From Styela clava (lineage: Eukaryota > Chordata > Ascidiacea > Stolidobranchia > Styelidae), in assembly GCF_964204865.1 (NCBI RefSeq), contig NC_135259.1:4340001-4404000 (forward strand): a DNA stretch of 64,000 nucleotides. Reading direction: 5' to 3'. The notes beneath the pieces were generated by a model. It had not been told where the DNA came from. It ran no database searches and was given only the letters and a program-made list of their open reading frames with translations. Made by a program: the position numbers and the translations under genes. Every line of letters starts with the position of its first letter. Within the stretch, counting starts at the first letter, position 1. This document shows, piece after piece, positions 1 through 10,057 of the stretch.

Positions 1-725
1 ACAACCAAAAACAGATCGCGCAAGACTCATTCACATTTGGCAACTATATCTAATCTAAAGGTAGTTTAGTAATTTATCGCGTTACTCTATCTTTGTTGTT
101 TACATTACAAAATAATATTTCTTTATCCCGGTTAGGCAAGGCAAGTGGTTCATCTTGTAATCGTCCCTTGTATGCCGTTTTTTTCCCGTAGCTGGACAAT
201 CTACAGGCAGATAGATATTCTTGCCCATATAAAATTTGTAAACAAAACTTGTCCGACCCTTTTACTAAAGCAACCAACAGTATACACCAGCTTTCGGCCT
301 CAACGCAAAAGTTTGTTTGTCATCTAGACCCGATGCAAAGGGAAAATGTTTCGTCGACAGATCGTGTGCCCCATTTGCTCACTCCACAGGGCAAATACTC
401 CAAACTTCGCTCGTACAGGGCGATTTTAGTCGTGTACATAGGGGTAAGACCTTTTCCCATAATGGCGAGTTAAAAGTGTGGATTTGTAACTCCACGGGTT
501 AAACCCTTGTTCCTCTCATACATACTGGTACAAACATCTTTTTTGCCCGTTGCCCAAGCGTCGAGAGAAAATGCGCTGGTATATATGTACACCGACTTTG
601 GCGAGAAAAACTTTTCCCTGAATCCGGTGAGCACAGGTAAACTAATTTAAAATAAACTCATATCCGTAAACGCCAGCTTCATTGCCTTGCCCCTTGCCAT
701 TTAACACCCTCTCCTATCGCCCACG
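1..725. other. Left-edge non-coding stretch
   Basis: I see no credible gene, RNA or mobile-element end here. Only short chance reading frames occur and none resembles a protein family. It may be the remainder of the element carrying the coiled-coil frame at 726-1091, because that frame points this way, but no gag, protease or polymerase motif could be read. Confidence 0.4.
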
Positions 726-1091
726 TCATAACTCAACCTCCTCGACGGATGATCGCCAAAGTTTCGCCATTTCGACTGCCCCTTCAGCTATTCTTCCGGA
801 TTCGTTCAAACCGACTTCGGCACTTTTGCTTTTCACTAATGTCTCAATCACGTTCGCCTGAAAACCATGCAGTGTCACTTGCAGCTCCTCTCGCCAATCT
901 CTCACATCTTGATTAAGTACCATCGCACTGTCATAACACTGTTTTACATCATTCCCAAGTTCATCTACTGCTTCTTCGATCCCTTCTACTCGCGATTTCA
1001 TTGTTGTCCATTTAGCCTCTAGTACCTTCATTCGAGCAACGAAGTCATCCTCTCCCTTCATTTGAGCGTTCTTTCTATTTCTGCGTGACAT
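726..1091 (-). CDS. Uncharacterised 121-aa coiled-coil ORF
   Basis: I do not recognise this gene. It is an uninterrupted 121-codon frame from ATG (1091) to TGA. The product is highly charged, starts with a basic patch (MSRRNRKNAQ) and is then rich in Glu, Lys, Val and Leu with heptad-like spacing, as expected for an alpha-helical coiled coil. There is no signal peptide and no membrane segment. Composition and isolation in a transposon-rich area would fit the N-terminal part of a retroelement gag-like protein, but no zinc knuckle, protease or reverse transcriptase is visible downstream on the same strand (below 726). It could equally be an exon of a host gene or a chance frame. Function unknown. 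Confidence 0.35.
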   Translation of the reverse strand: MSRRNRKNAQMKGEDDFVARMKVLEAKWTTMKSRVEGIEEAVDELGNDVKQCYDSAMVLNQDVRDWREELQVTLHGFQANVIETLVKSKSAEVGLNESGRIAEGAVEMAKLWRSSVEEVEL

Positions 1092-1870
1092 ATTATGTTT
1101 AGAAGATATCCTGGCATGCTCTCGCTAAATTTTGTAGCGTACCGGCAGTCTATGTAATAAATATCCAAGTTCAGAATTTCTTCCAATATGACCTGGCGTC
1201 AAGTGTCCTCCCAATATTCACCTCAATTTATACTATTTTGTTCTATTTATTAATTACAATCTTAATACAACCAAATACTCCAATGAAATCAATGAAACGA
1301 AAAGCATAAAATAAAAATAACAAATACCAGGCAGTACAATATGAGAAAACAATAAAAGTTAACGACGGACCCTGAAATCGAAGGCAACTTTCAATAGCAG
1401 CCAAAATTACCCCTAAATCCGGTACACTAAACCAGCTACTTACAATTTGCAAAATGTTGAATGAACAGCACTGTTGATAGCCAATTTCATGACAAAAATT
1501 AAAAATACAACGCCAAAACAACTGTAATTGCACTGTGCCGGTACTAAAACAATAATATCATCCTACTGTCTAGCATCAAAATATCTAACAATCCCAATCT
1601 AATAGTCATAAAACCAAGAGAAAACATCTTTGATAAACTACTCGAGACTTAGAGGCACTTTTACAGATATAAAATACCCTCAAACACTCAAAATCTAACT
1701 GAAACAATCACAACTGCACTGCTGCAAACCACAGCATAGGCTAACAGGATACCAAAAAAACAGATCGACAGTGTCACAGCGCCCTCAGGGTCTTCAGTGT
1801 AAAAATACAAAATATAGCAATATTATCACATGACATCATTTAAAAAATAAAAAAAAGGGTCGTCACAGTT
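1092..1870. other. Non-coding stretch between coiled-coil ORF and hAT remnant
   Basis: AT-rich DNA without a recognisable gene. The last part, from about 1740, may be the 5' non-coding end of the decayed hAT element that follows, but I could not find a terminal inverted repeat for that element. Confidence 0.35.
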
Positions 1871-3173
1871 GTTATTAGCCAGGAAATAATGGAAGAAAAA
1901 GCTTCTGCCGATTTTCACACTCTAACTGTAGATAAAAGTACAGATATATCCGTAAGCAAATGTCTGATTTTATATTTTAAATACAGAGTCTCTTTTGAAT
2001 ATAAAACTAGATTCGGTGGAATCATACAACTTCACTAAAGTCATGTGATGCTTCATCTATTGTCACTGTAATTGAAGTGTTTTACAAAAAATATAGACTG
2101 GAGCTGCATAAAATGGTTATGTTTACATCCCATGGTGCAGCAGTGATGCTAGGTAGAAGAAATGGTGTGGCGGCGAAGCTCAAAGAACGTATACCACATT
2201 TAGTACAACAACACTGCGTTGCACATCGGGAAGATTTGGGCATAGCTGATACATGGAAAGAAGTGAAGCTATTGCAAGATATCGAAACGTTAATGCAAAC
2301 TATTTATTCCATGTTTCCTCGTTCTACAACCAACTGCTGTAAATTTCAAGATATTGCTGCAGCTTGTGAAAACGAAGCGATTGCTTTTGAAACCACTTAA
2401 TGAAGTTCGATGGTTGTCACGTCACTTTGCTCTGCAGGCCATCATTAAAAACTATGATAGATTGATTGCATATTTTGGAGAGATGAAATCTAATGACCCA
2501 ATTTTTAAATATTGTTTTAAAAAATAATGGAGTTCATATAGCTTTGGAAGTTTTAAATGAGGTTTTTGAGCAACTAGCTGCTTTGTGTAAAAATTTCCAA
2601 AGACAAGGATTGACACCGATTGATGCACAGAATTTTGCACATGCAAAAATAAATAAACTACGGCAGAAGTATCTTGGTGACACAACATTTTGGGGTGAAA
2701 GAGTGGATAATTTGTTAGCTAGAATATCTGAAGAAGAAACTGCCACTTTTGACTCTGAAGGACTGCTGGACTTTATAAGGCTCTTATGTGATCATATGGT
2801 AGAAAGATTCCCAGAAGGAGAAGTGCAAGACTGGGTAGCTTTTGATTGTGCTGCATTGAAATCCCCTTGCTATCACCGAAATTAACGTTCTAAATTCTAA
2901 ATTGATCAATACACAGATTTTAAATACGCAATAGCTGAAAAAATTAAGGCTGGAGTTGTAAGCACTTTTGCTGATTTGATAAACTTTACGTTTCAGCATG
3001 AACAGTTCAGAAGAGAATTGGCCAAAACCAAGCTAAGAAACAGACTGGGAGAAAGGCATTTGGACATGATAATTAGGGTCAAGTCTTATCAGCGAGATGG
3101 ATGTGTTATAGACAAGGTGAAGGTTTATGAAGAATGGGTCAGCAAGAAGGATAGACGTGAGAAAGTTGGTTAA
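1871..3173 (+). pseudogene. Decayed hAT transposase (KIAA1586/ZNF862-like)
   Basis: Three frames together give hAT-transposase hallmarks in the right order. LTVDKSTDISVSK lies near 1930, then a segment with HGAAVMLGRRNG and HCVAHRE (2077-2397), then LNEVRWLSRH just after a frame change at about 2400, and then helical C-terminal sequence to 3173. The VRWLSR motif and the preceding HC(V/L)xHRE block are typical of hAT transposases related to the vertebrate KIAA1586/ZNF862 group. At least two frameshifts and internal stops show it is dead. The BED finger and the C-terminal dimerisation block are not seen. A second hAT element is inserted 48 bp beyond the last open frame. Element ends were not found, so the limits are those of the coding remnant. 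Confidence 0.7.
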
Positions 3174-3452
3174 TGGAAGTAAAGAAATACTGTAAAACAT
3201 AGGTCCTCGACCCTTTATAGCAGTGTTTTTCAACCTTTTTCCAGCCACGGCACCCTTTTTCGATTGAGAAAATCCCGCGGCACACCAACATCTGAAAATG
3301 TGGCAAAAAGACCTAATATTCACAATATGCTATATTGTTCATATGAGTTTTTTTAAACATTGAAGAAAGATGTCGAATTGGACAATTCCAATATTAAACA
3401 AATAAAAACAAGGATAAAAAGTATTTCACAATCGTTCATATTTATTATTCTC

Positions 3453-6400
3453 ACTCAGTGTGAAACCTGGGGCTGTTTGGATGAAGACAGAGCAGATATC
3501 CTGGCAGGAATCGATGAAAGGCACACACGAAGCTCTTCATCAACAGCCCTATGTCTTTCTCTGTTTTTAGTTTTTATAGCAGTCAGGCTTGAAAAGCTCA
3601 CCTCACACAGATATGTTGTGGAAAATGGGAGCAATGTCAAAATAGCTTTGTGGGCCAGCATGGGGAACTCTTTGGCAGCTGCCAACCAGAAACTGTCCAA
3701 AGGTAGATCAGCAAAGCTTAGCTTGAGACAACGATCTTGTTTCAGTTCAGTTAGTTCCTCCTGCTCCTGCAAAGTCATGTCCATTCCAAAAGCTGATGCT
3801 GAGCTGAATGGATCCCTAACCCAGTCAACTCTGTGGTGACTGAAGAGAAATAAAATGATATCTTCTGCTCAAGAATTTTCAAATGTTTAACTATTACCTC
3901 ACACAGTGCAGCAGTATTAACACCTTGACATTTATTGGTGAGTGGGAACATTTCAAGATTGCCATTTCCCACATGTCGCTGCCAGAGTTGCACCTTGGAA
4001 CGGAATCCATTTATTTTATCTGTGCTTGTAAGTAGGTTTTCATTTCGACCTTGCATTCGTGTGTTCAGTTCATTCAGATAATAAAAACTATCTGCCAGGT
4101 ATGCCAGTCTTGCACAACACTCTTCACTTGCAAGCAGCTTCGTGTACTCGGACCCCTCGTTCGTCAGAAACACTTTGGGTTCCTCTCGTAGCTCATACAC
4201 ATGGGTCAGCACCTTGCCGCGCGACAACCATCGGACCTCCGTATGAAACAGCAAGGCTTTATGCTCCGCTCCCATTTCTTCACACAAAGCCGCAAATATG
4301 CGAGTTTTCAGAGGTCGTGACTTTACAAAGTTTACCATACGCACAACATCATCAACATCTGTCGGTAAAGTCTTGCCTACGAGGGCTTCGCGTTGTAAAA
4401 AACAGTGAGTTATGATCACATCTGGGTTTTTCTCCTTCACTCTGCTTACAAAGCCTTTGGTGCGCCCAACCATGGCTGCAGATCCATCAGTGCAGACACT
4501 CGTGCAGTTTTCCCACGTAAGTCTTCCTTTTTCTAGATATTCTGATGCAACGCGAAAAATTTCCTCTCCCGTTGTTTTTTCTGGCAAAGCCTTGCAAAAT
4601 AGAAAGTTTTCTTTGATTGTGTCTCCATCCACAAACCTCACATTAGCCAAGAGTTAAGCATGCCCACTAATATCAGTAGACTCATCAAGTTGCAAAGCAA
4701 ATTTATTACCGATACGGATCTTGTCCAAAACAACACTTTCTATGTCTGCAGACATCTCATTGATGCGTCTGGAAATTGTGTTATCTGAAAGAGGGACTCT
4801 GGCTATTTCTTTGGCCGCTTCGGGCCCGAGCATTTCAGTTACAATGACTTTGCAGGCGGGAAGTATTAATTGCTCTGCCACAGTGTGGGACTTTTTTGAT
4901 TTAGCCACAAGTTCAGCTACGTGATAGCTAGCTTTAAGGGCTTGGAGTATTTGGTTGTATTAAGACTCTCTCTAGACATTCTCCGTTTAAGTTTTATAGC
5001 CTATCGTATGCGGAACGGAATATCAGACCTACAGGTTCGGTACCGGTACTGGTAGCTCAGTACGTAAGTACGATACTGGTACTGGTGCCGGTACTATTAG
5101 ATTTGTATCTCGTGATATCAACATGATCAAGGCCCATCCACCGGAATTAAAGAAGTTTATGGATAAAAGATTGGATTTAAAGTTTGTGTTTGGCAGTCGT
5201 CGGCTGCGGTCGCATTTTTGAACGGCGCAGAAAGATTAGATTGACAACAATGAACCAGCACTTAAGGAATATCAACAAGTAAAGGCCGAAATATGAAATT
5301 ACATGGCAGCATAAAGGCAACATACGGACATCATAACAGAATCGAAAGATGAATACAACAGGGATTGATTCAGATATTTTATTTTGTGACAAAGAGTATG
5401 ATATACTGCTATTTCTAGAAATTCCGCTTGAATACTGAGTATTCAACTATATATGTGTAAATAGTTTGCAGTGTAACTTACAGTGTAACATTTTTAAACA
5501 TTCATTTAGTGGCATATTTTTGATTTGTTCTCTCTGTGTGTATACCGGTACTGTTTTAACAATGTTGGCCACGTCAATGTATCAATTAGGCTACAGACCT
5601 GCTCACGTGTGATTAGTGTTTTTTCTAATAATTGCTTTTATGAGTGTCCGCACACCGAATTTGCCGCCATGGTTTTGCGTTTGTTTGTATATTAAACCAC
5701 TTATCACCTTTTCCGCAATGCCCAATTTAGCAATCAGTGTAGTTTTTCGTGGCTTGGTTTTTCTTAAAGCTTTCATGGCTTCATGAGTATGACAATCGTC
5801 GCAAATTTATTACATTCCACTCCCCACATTATCTTTGCATGAGGTTGTAGGTATTGATTATTATCAACGTAATTGTTGAAAGAGAGTACAACAGCCCGAA
5901 AGTTTATTACTATCGTGTATTTTGTTTTTTAAGTTTGGCCCAAGCCTCATTTAATTGGGCTTGTGTTTTTGTGTGCGTGCTGGTGGGCAGGCACATGAGA
6001 TACTTCATGTTTTAAACTTTTTTGTAGGTTTTGCCTGCCCTCCAGAATTCTCCATTTTAAATTTAGGTTTGTTATGGAGTTTTCGAAATAAACTATCTAT
6101 CTATCTATCTTTCGCGTTTACCTTTGCGGTTTTTCTCATGAAAGTGGCCTGTTTCTTTGTCTGATCACGCAGGCGAACAAAATAATCCACATTTTTGTTT
6201 TGAAGTAAAGGGTGTTTAGTTTCAAGATGTCGTTTGAGCTTGCTTGGAACCATAGCACCGTTGGAGAGCGTTTCACCACATACCAAGCACAATGGAGTCG
6301 GTGCCGTTGCATCTCCGGTACAAGTAAATCCAAATGAAAGATAGTTTTCGTTGTATTGTCTTGTCTTTGCTTTCTTTTCACCTCCACTCATACTAGGGCC

Positions 6401-6577
6401 CGGATTTTGTCCAGGGTCCAGTACAATGTCCGCATTTTTTTTTTCAAAAATTTCTCCATCACAAATGCAAAGCGCAGCCAGGAAGAGCGGGAATGACCTT
6501 GAGTCTGAGTCGGTCGAATGCGGGCTCGTATCACGTGACATCTGTATGACGTCACAATTACCTGCCGCTGCATCCAT
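3453..6577 (-). pseudogene. Broken BED-type hAT transposase (ZBED5/SCAND3-like)
   Basis: The coding strand is minus. A BED-type zinc finger is encoded at 6101-6391 (pattern CLVCGE...HLETKH) from the internal ATG at 6391. The frame resumes at 4943 with a [10 protein letters not shown] segment, followed by [11 protein letters not shown], the HCFLQREAL block, [10 protein letters not shown], and the C-terminal dimerisation region with LCEVSFSSL. This is the arrangement of ZBED5/SCAND3/FAM200-type hAT proteins. Three lesions are visible: an insertion of about 1.17 kb between the finger and the catalytic region, a TAA stop at 4654-4656 right after STDISGHA, and a one-base frameshift near 3840-3850. 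Otherwise the reading frame is long and well conserved, so inactivation looks recent. The upstream 62 codons in the same frame are probably leader sequence. Confidence 0.88.
4944..6110 (+). mobile_element. Retroelement-like insert with (TATC)n tail inside hAT
   Basis: The hAT reading frame runs straight from ...KVNAK (6111-6125) into ALKASYH (near 4940) if this segment is removed, which shows it is a clean insertion. Its right end is AATAAA followed by four to five CTAT units, resembling the simple-repeat tail of CR1/L2-type non-LTR retroelements or a SINE, in plus orientation. The left part holds a low-complexity GGTACCGGTACTGG run (about 5038-5095). No reverse transcriptase frame is visible, so it would be a truncated or non-autonomous copy. 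A clear target duplication was not found (at most 3-4 bp). Confidence 0.6.
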
Positions 6578-6757
6578 GCTTGTAAATCGCCCACGGTTGC
6601 TGCCACCTTTTGATATGGAACAGTACTACATGATTGTTCTACCGGGCACAACACCTCATATACACACAAATTGGAGAATTTCCCACGGCACCCCTGACAA
6701 CATTCTACGGCACACCGGTGTGCCGCGGCACCCCGGTTGAAAAACACTGCTTTATAG

Positions 6758-7126
6758 CATATCGTCCCCTTACATGTGATAGAGCTAACGTTTCTTTTTG
6801 AAAAACATTGCTCCAATTGTTTCGTTTTTTTTTTTTTCTTCACTTTTATTTGAATTCAAATAAAACCATCTGTTACAATCAGTTTCATTTATTATTTTCC
6901 ATGTATGTTCATTGTTATCTACTGATAACATATAGCCTTCACTAAAGCATTTACAATATATAAAAAAACTTATTGAATAACCAAAATTTTCTTAATAAGC
7001 CCACTTATTACCCGGTTAGAACGCCAAAATTTCTGCGCACACATACTACAAAAAATTAGAGGAAACATTGCTCTCGTGTCTATAGTAATGTGTATTACCT
7101 GCTTTGGTGGTTGATTCCCTATAGGC
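6758..7126. other. Spacer between two hAT elements
   Basis: AT-rich sequence with a poly-T run near 6825-6840. I see no gene. It may include the 3' tail of the older hAT element whose coding remnant ends at 3173, but this could not be shown. Confidence 0.3.
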
Positions 7127-8360
7127 CAGGGGTGGGCAAAGTTTTTGTGCTCGCGTGCCAAAATCGGCTAAATTTGAAGACAAAATTCTTCTGCGTGCCG
7201 ACCAAAATTATAAACAATGCTTTGCTACTTTAAAAGCAAAAATACACAAAAACAAACCTTTTAAACGTGTACAGACAGATTCACTATTCAGAAAAATATC
7301 ATCAGTCTGTCAGTCCGACAAATAGATTTGATTACTTTTCTTATCCTATACCAGTGATACGTTTGCTGCTGCTTTATTACACTTTATTTTACGTTGGGTT
7401 TATATTTTGCAACTTTCAAAGAAATACACGAACTACTGGCTTCATCCTTCGGGCTACTCCTTTTACGAGACTTTCACAACTGAGATCATAGATTCAAGCG
7501 TATGTGTGTTTAAAATGTTTTTTCTTATGAAACGTTTATTTTGCGGTGACGAATAAATGATGATTGATTGATTCGAATGAAAACATGGAGAAAAATGCAG
7601 TTGCAAAGTTTTTAGGACACTAAGAATTTTCGGGAATGGCATCCCAATCGCGCAATAGTTCGTTGTTTGCACTTCTCACTTGTATTCCCTTCCCTTCCGA
7701 AATCAATTATAAGTTAGCAAGTAACTAAATAAACGAGAATATCGGTCAGAGATCGAAGACTTATCGATCGAAAGTTAGGGGATCCCCCAAAACAGCGCTC
7801 TTACTCCATAGTGACACCTTGTGTCCCATCACTGATTAATCAATAACTCGCTAATTATACGGCATAATACGCCCAAAATCAATAGGATTCTGGTCCGAGA
7901 TATGATGAATGCACATGCAAAATCTGGAGCCGATTCAATCTCGTTTTCGTAAGATATCGCGTGCATCTAACAGACATACACACAGACAGACAAATACCTA
8001 TTAACATACTTATCGATTGAAATCGATAAGTAAAAATCAAGCGGAAATGAAGAAAAAGGGTGGCATAAACGAACTAAATTACGTAAAGTGTAGTCAAATG
8101 AATGCTGCGCCCTTTTCGACAAAATTTCTCGAGAGCTCACTCATTTGTTACGTCATAATATATTTGTAGCCATATGCCACGAAAGGACAAAAATAGTTTA
8201 AATACGATAATACCGGATTGTTAACGAACGATCATGAATAAATGAACACCTAGTTTCAGCAGTCTTGAAATTTTCTATCTGAAGGAGAATGAACCCGTTT
8301 CCGAGACCTCGCTCGCGTGCCGAATAAATGAGCTCGCGTGCCAGGGGTTGCCCACCCCTG
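7127..8360. mobile_element. Non-autonomous hAT element, about 1.23 kb
   Basis: The left end CAGGGGTGGGCAAAG and the right end GGTTGCCCACCCCTG are near-perfect inverses, and a subterminal GCTCGCGTGCC block is also mirrored (7150-7160 and 8331-8342). Flanks are CTATAGGC and CCCTAGGC, an imperfect 8-bp duplication (6 of 8). There is no transposase frame, so it would depend on an enzyme supplied elsewhere. An internal GAATAAATGATGATTGATTG stretch near 7549 looks like the tail of a further insert. A 48-bp piece of its interior reappears at about 32478-32525. Confidence 0.8.
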
Positions 8361-9709
8361 CCCTAGGCTATTATGCCGCTGAGAACCAGGCTGCTTTTGG
8401 CTTGGGTGTGACCGGTCGCCGCTATGGTGGTCTTTTGTAACTGCGTCAGAAACTTCATTCGGAGTTCTCATCGAGCCTGTAGCGAATATCCCGACATTTC
8501 CGGCTAATCCGACTCCACGCTCATTTTCGACACTTTTAGTTTGTCATTGAATTTCTCCGCCTTTCGTAGAGTGTATGCGAGTTTCCCAATTGAGATGGGG
8601 ATATTTACTCAGTCGACTTCCCCTAGTGGTTTTTCCGAGCTCGTTTGAGGTCTTTGCTCGCCGAAATATGTCCACTGATCCACGACTACACTTTTGTTAT
8701 AATGTACGTATAAAAAAACATAACGGTCCCAGTCCCCGGACCTTTTAAATGCATATTTATGTATGCCAATAAAAATGTCAAAATGGAATTTTCATCGTTG
8801 AAAACAATATCATATCAAATAAATAATCTTCAATACGCATCTTTATACAGTGCATATCATACATACAGTAGGCTACTTTATACGGCGCTCTACAAGTATG
8901 TGTACCAATATGAAGGTAACTATTTTTGTTTTTGAGGAAAATCGGAATAAAATTGTGCCTAACCCTAACCTGGTACACATACTACGGCAGTACCCTTTAT
9001 ACAGTACATATCACAGAAGTCAACAACGAATACCACAGCGCCCATCTTTCATGCTGCGTAATAACAACGAGTATTGTCAAATTATGTACTCGTTGCTACA
9101 TACTGTTGAGGCATACATTTGGGGACTCCTTTGCAAAAGACATTCGCATCTTCGTATCATATCAACAAAAACTGTATGTCAAGTTCACCACTGGCATGAA
9201 ATGTACCCTTAACTTCTAATTCAAACTAACAAACCGGCTTCCATGCTGAGATGATTCAAAAAAATCTTTCGAATATTGCATCTTTAAGTATTTATTTCCA
9301 AAATCAGTTAATAATTTGCTTATGTCATGTTACTAGTTTGCATATTTACTCAGATAAATACAAAAATCATAATAAATAGGTATACAGTGTTGCACTCATA
9401 CTGAGCATGTATGGAAAACGATAGAATCGATTCGATAACGCTTTGAAATGGAGGTCGTTTTCTCTCCATCTTCACGGTGTCGAAAACGTCGTTTTTGCAT
9501 ATAGAAAATAGAACGAGTGAAAATATGACAATATCAAGCATAGCGTTTTTCTTGAAATTCCAGCATAGTAAATTTGTACCATAGTGTTGTGTCTCATCTG
9601 CATTTCGATTTTGTTTAACTTCTAACTGTCACAAGATAGTACTGACGTTCATATATAATCAGGCCAAGTAATTTTTGGGCTGTCACATTTCAAAGCATTG
9701 CATAAACGT
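8361..9709. other. Intergenic region downstream of FUT8
   Basis: No gene. It contains one copy of the CATACTACGG repeat family (8883-8996). A TTTATT at 9291-9296 reads AATAAA on the minus strand about 415 bp beyond the FUT8 stop and is a candidate poly(A) signal for that gene. Confidence 0.4.
8883..8996. repeat. CATACTACGG-family interspersed repeat
   Basis: The segment begins with GTATGTGTACCAATATG and ends with CCTAACCCTAACCTGG then TACACATACTACGGCAG. The two ends are inverted versions of the same motif, with a short AT-rich middle. The same unit, including the CCTAACCCTAAC block, recurs at 23455-23520, 62430-62612 and twice in 63108-63345. It looks like a miniature palindromic element, but the target duplication was not resolved. 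Confidence 0.6.
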
Positions 9710-10057
9710 TCAGTTTTTCTCATCTGAAATTATGTTACTGAGGTTTTTCATTGCAAATCCCGGCATTTTCTTACACACATCAAGCGGTTTGATTTTATAG
9801 AAGGGCATACTCCCGCTTTCCCCGTTGTTCAGATCTTCGCCATAAGCTAATCCGTCAGGAACATATGAAGGTGCAGATCGCACTATTTCTAAGTATTCTC
9901 CTTCACCTAATTTCATGCCTCCATAACCCGAATAATTCGACGTTGCCACATATGGATACTCGTTTCCATTTAAATAATACAAACAATCAACCGATTGCCA
10001 TCTAAACGGAGCATCGTGATGATGAAATGTCAATAGTTCGTATACTAGTCGACAGAT
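9710..10057 (-). CDS. FUT8: FUT8 exon 10: C-terminal SH3 domain
   Basis: Last coding exon, phase 0, starting ICRLVYELL directly after an AG acceptor at 10058-10059 and ending at a TGA. It completes the CTGTSNICR block (vertebrate CTFSSQVCR) and then encodes the SH3 fold that sits on the catalytic domain in FUT8, recognisable by YPYVATSNYSGYGG, the acidic KLGEGEYLEI strand and SMPFYKIKP (vertebrate TGLYPSYKV). The last 20 or so residues after the SH3 are lineage-specific. Confidence 0.92.
   Translation of the reverse strand: MCRLVYELLTFHHHDAPFRWQSVDCLYYLNGNEYPYVATSNYSGYGGMKLGEGEYLEIVRSAPSYVPDGLAYGEDLNNGESGSMPFYKIKPLDVCKKMPGFAMKNLSNIISDEKN

Larger units (their letters stand above)
3221..6749 (-). 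mobile_element. BED-finger hAT transposon, about 3.5 kb, with TSD and TIRs
   Basis: The element starts CAGTGTTTTTCAACC and ends with the exact inverse (GGTTGAAAAACACTG), a 15-bp perfect terminal inverted repeat. It is flanked by an identical 8-bp target-site duplication, CTTTATAG (3213-3220 and 6750-6757). An 8-bp duplication and a CAGTG terminus are diagnostic of the hAT superfamily. Its transposase lies on the minus strand and is broken, so this copy is non-functional in cis. The exact duplication suggests a fairly recent insertion. It interrupts DNA just 3' of an older decayed hAT gene. About 1.17 kb of the length is a secondary insert (4944-6110). Confidence 0.92.

Noticed and set aside
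6083..6115. CTATCTATCTATC microsatellite
   Set aside because: Not an independent feature: it is the simple-repeat tail of the insert at 4944-6110.
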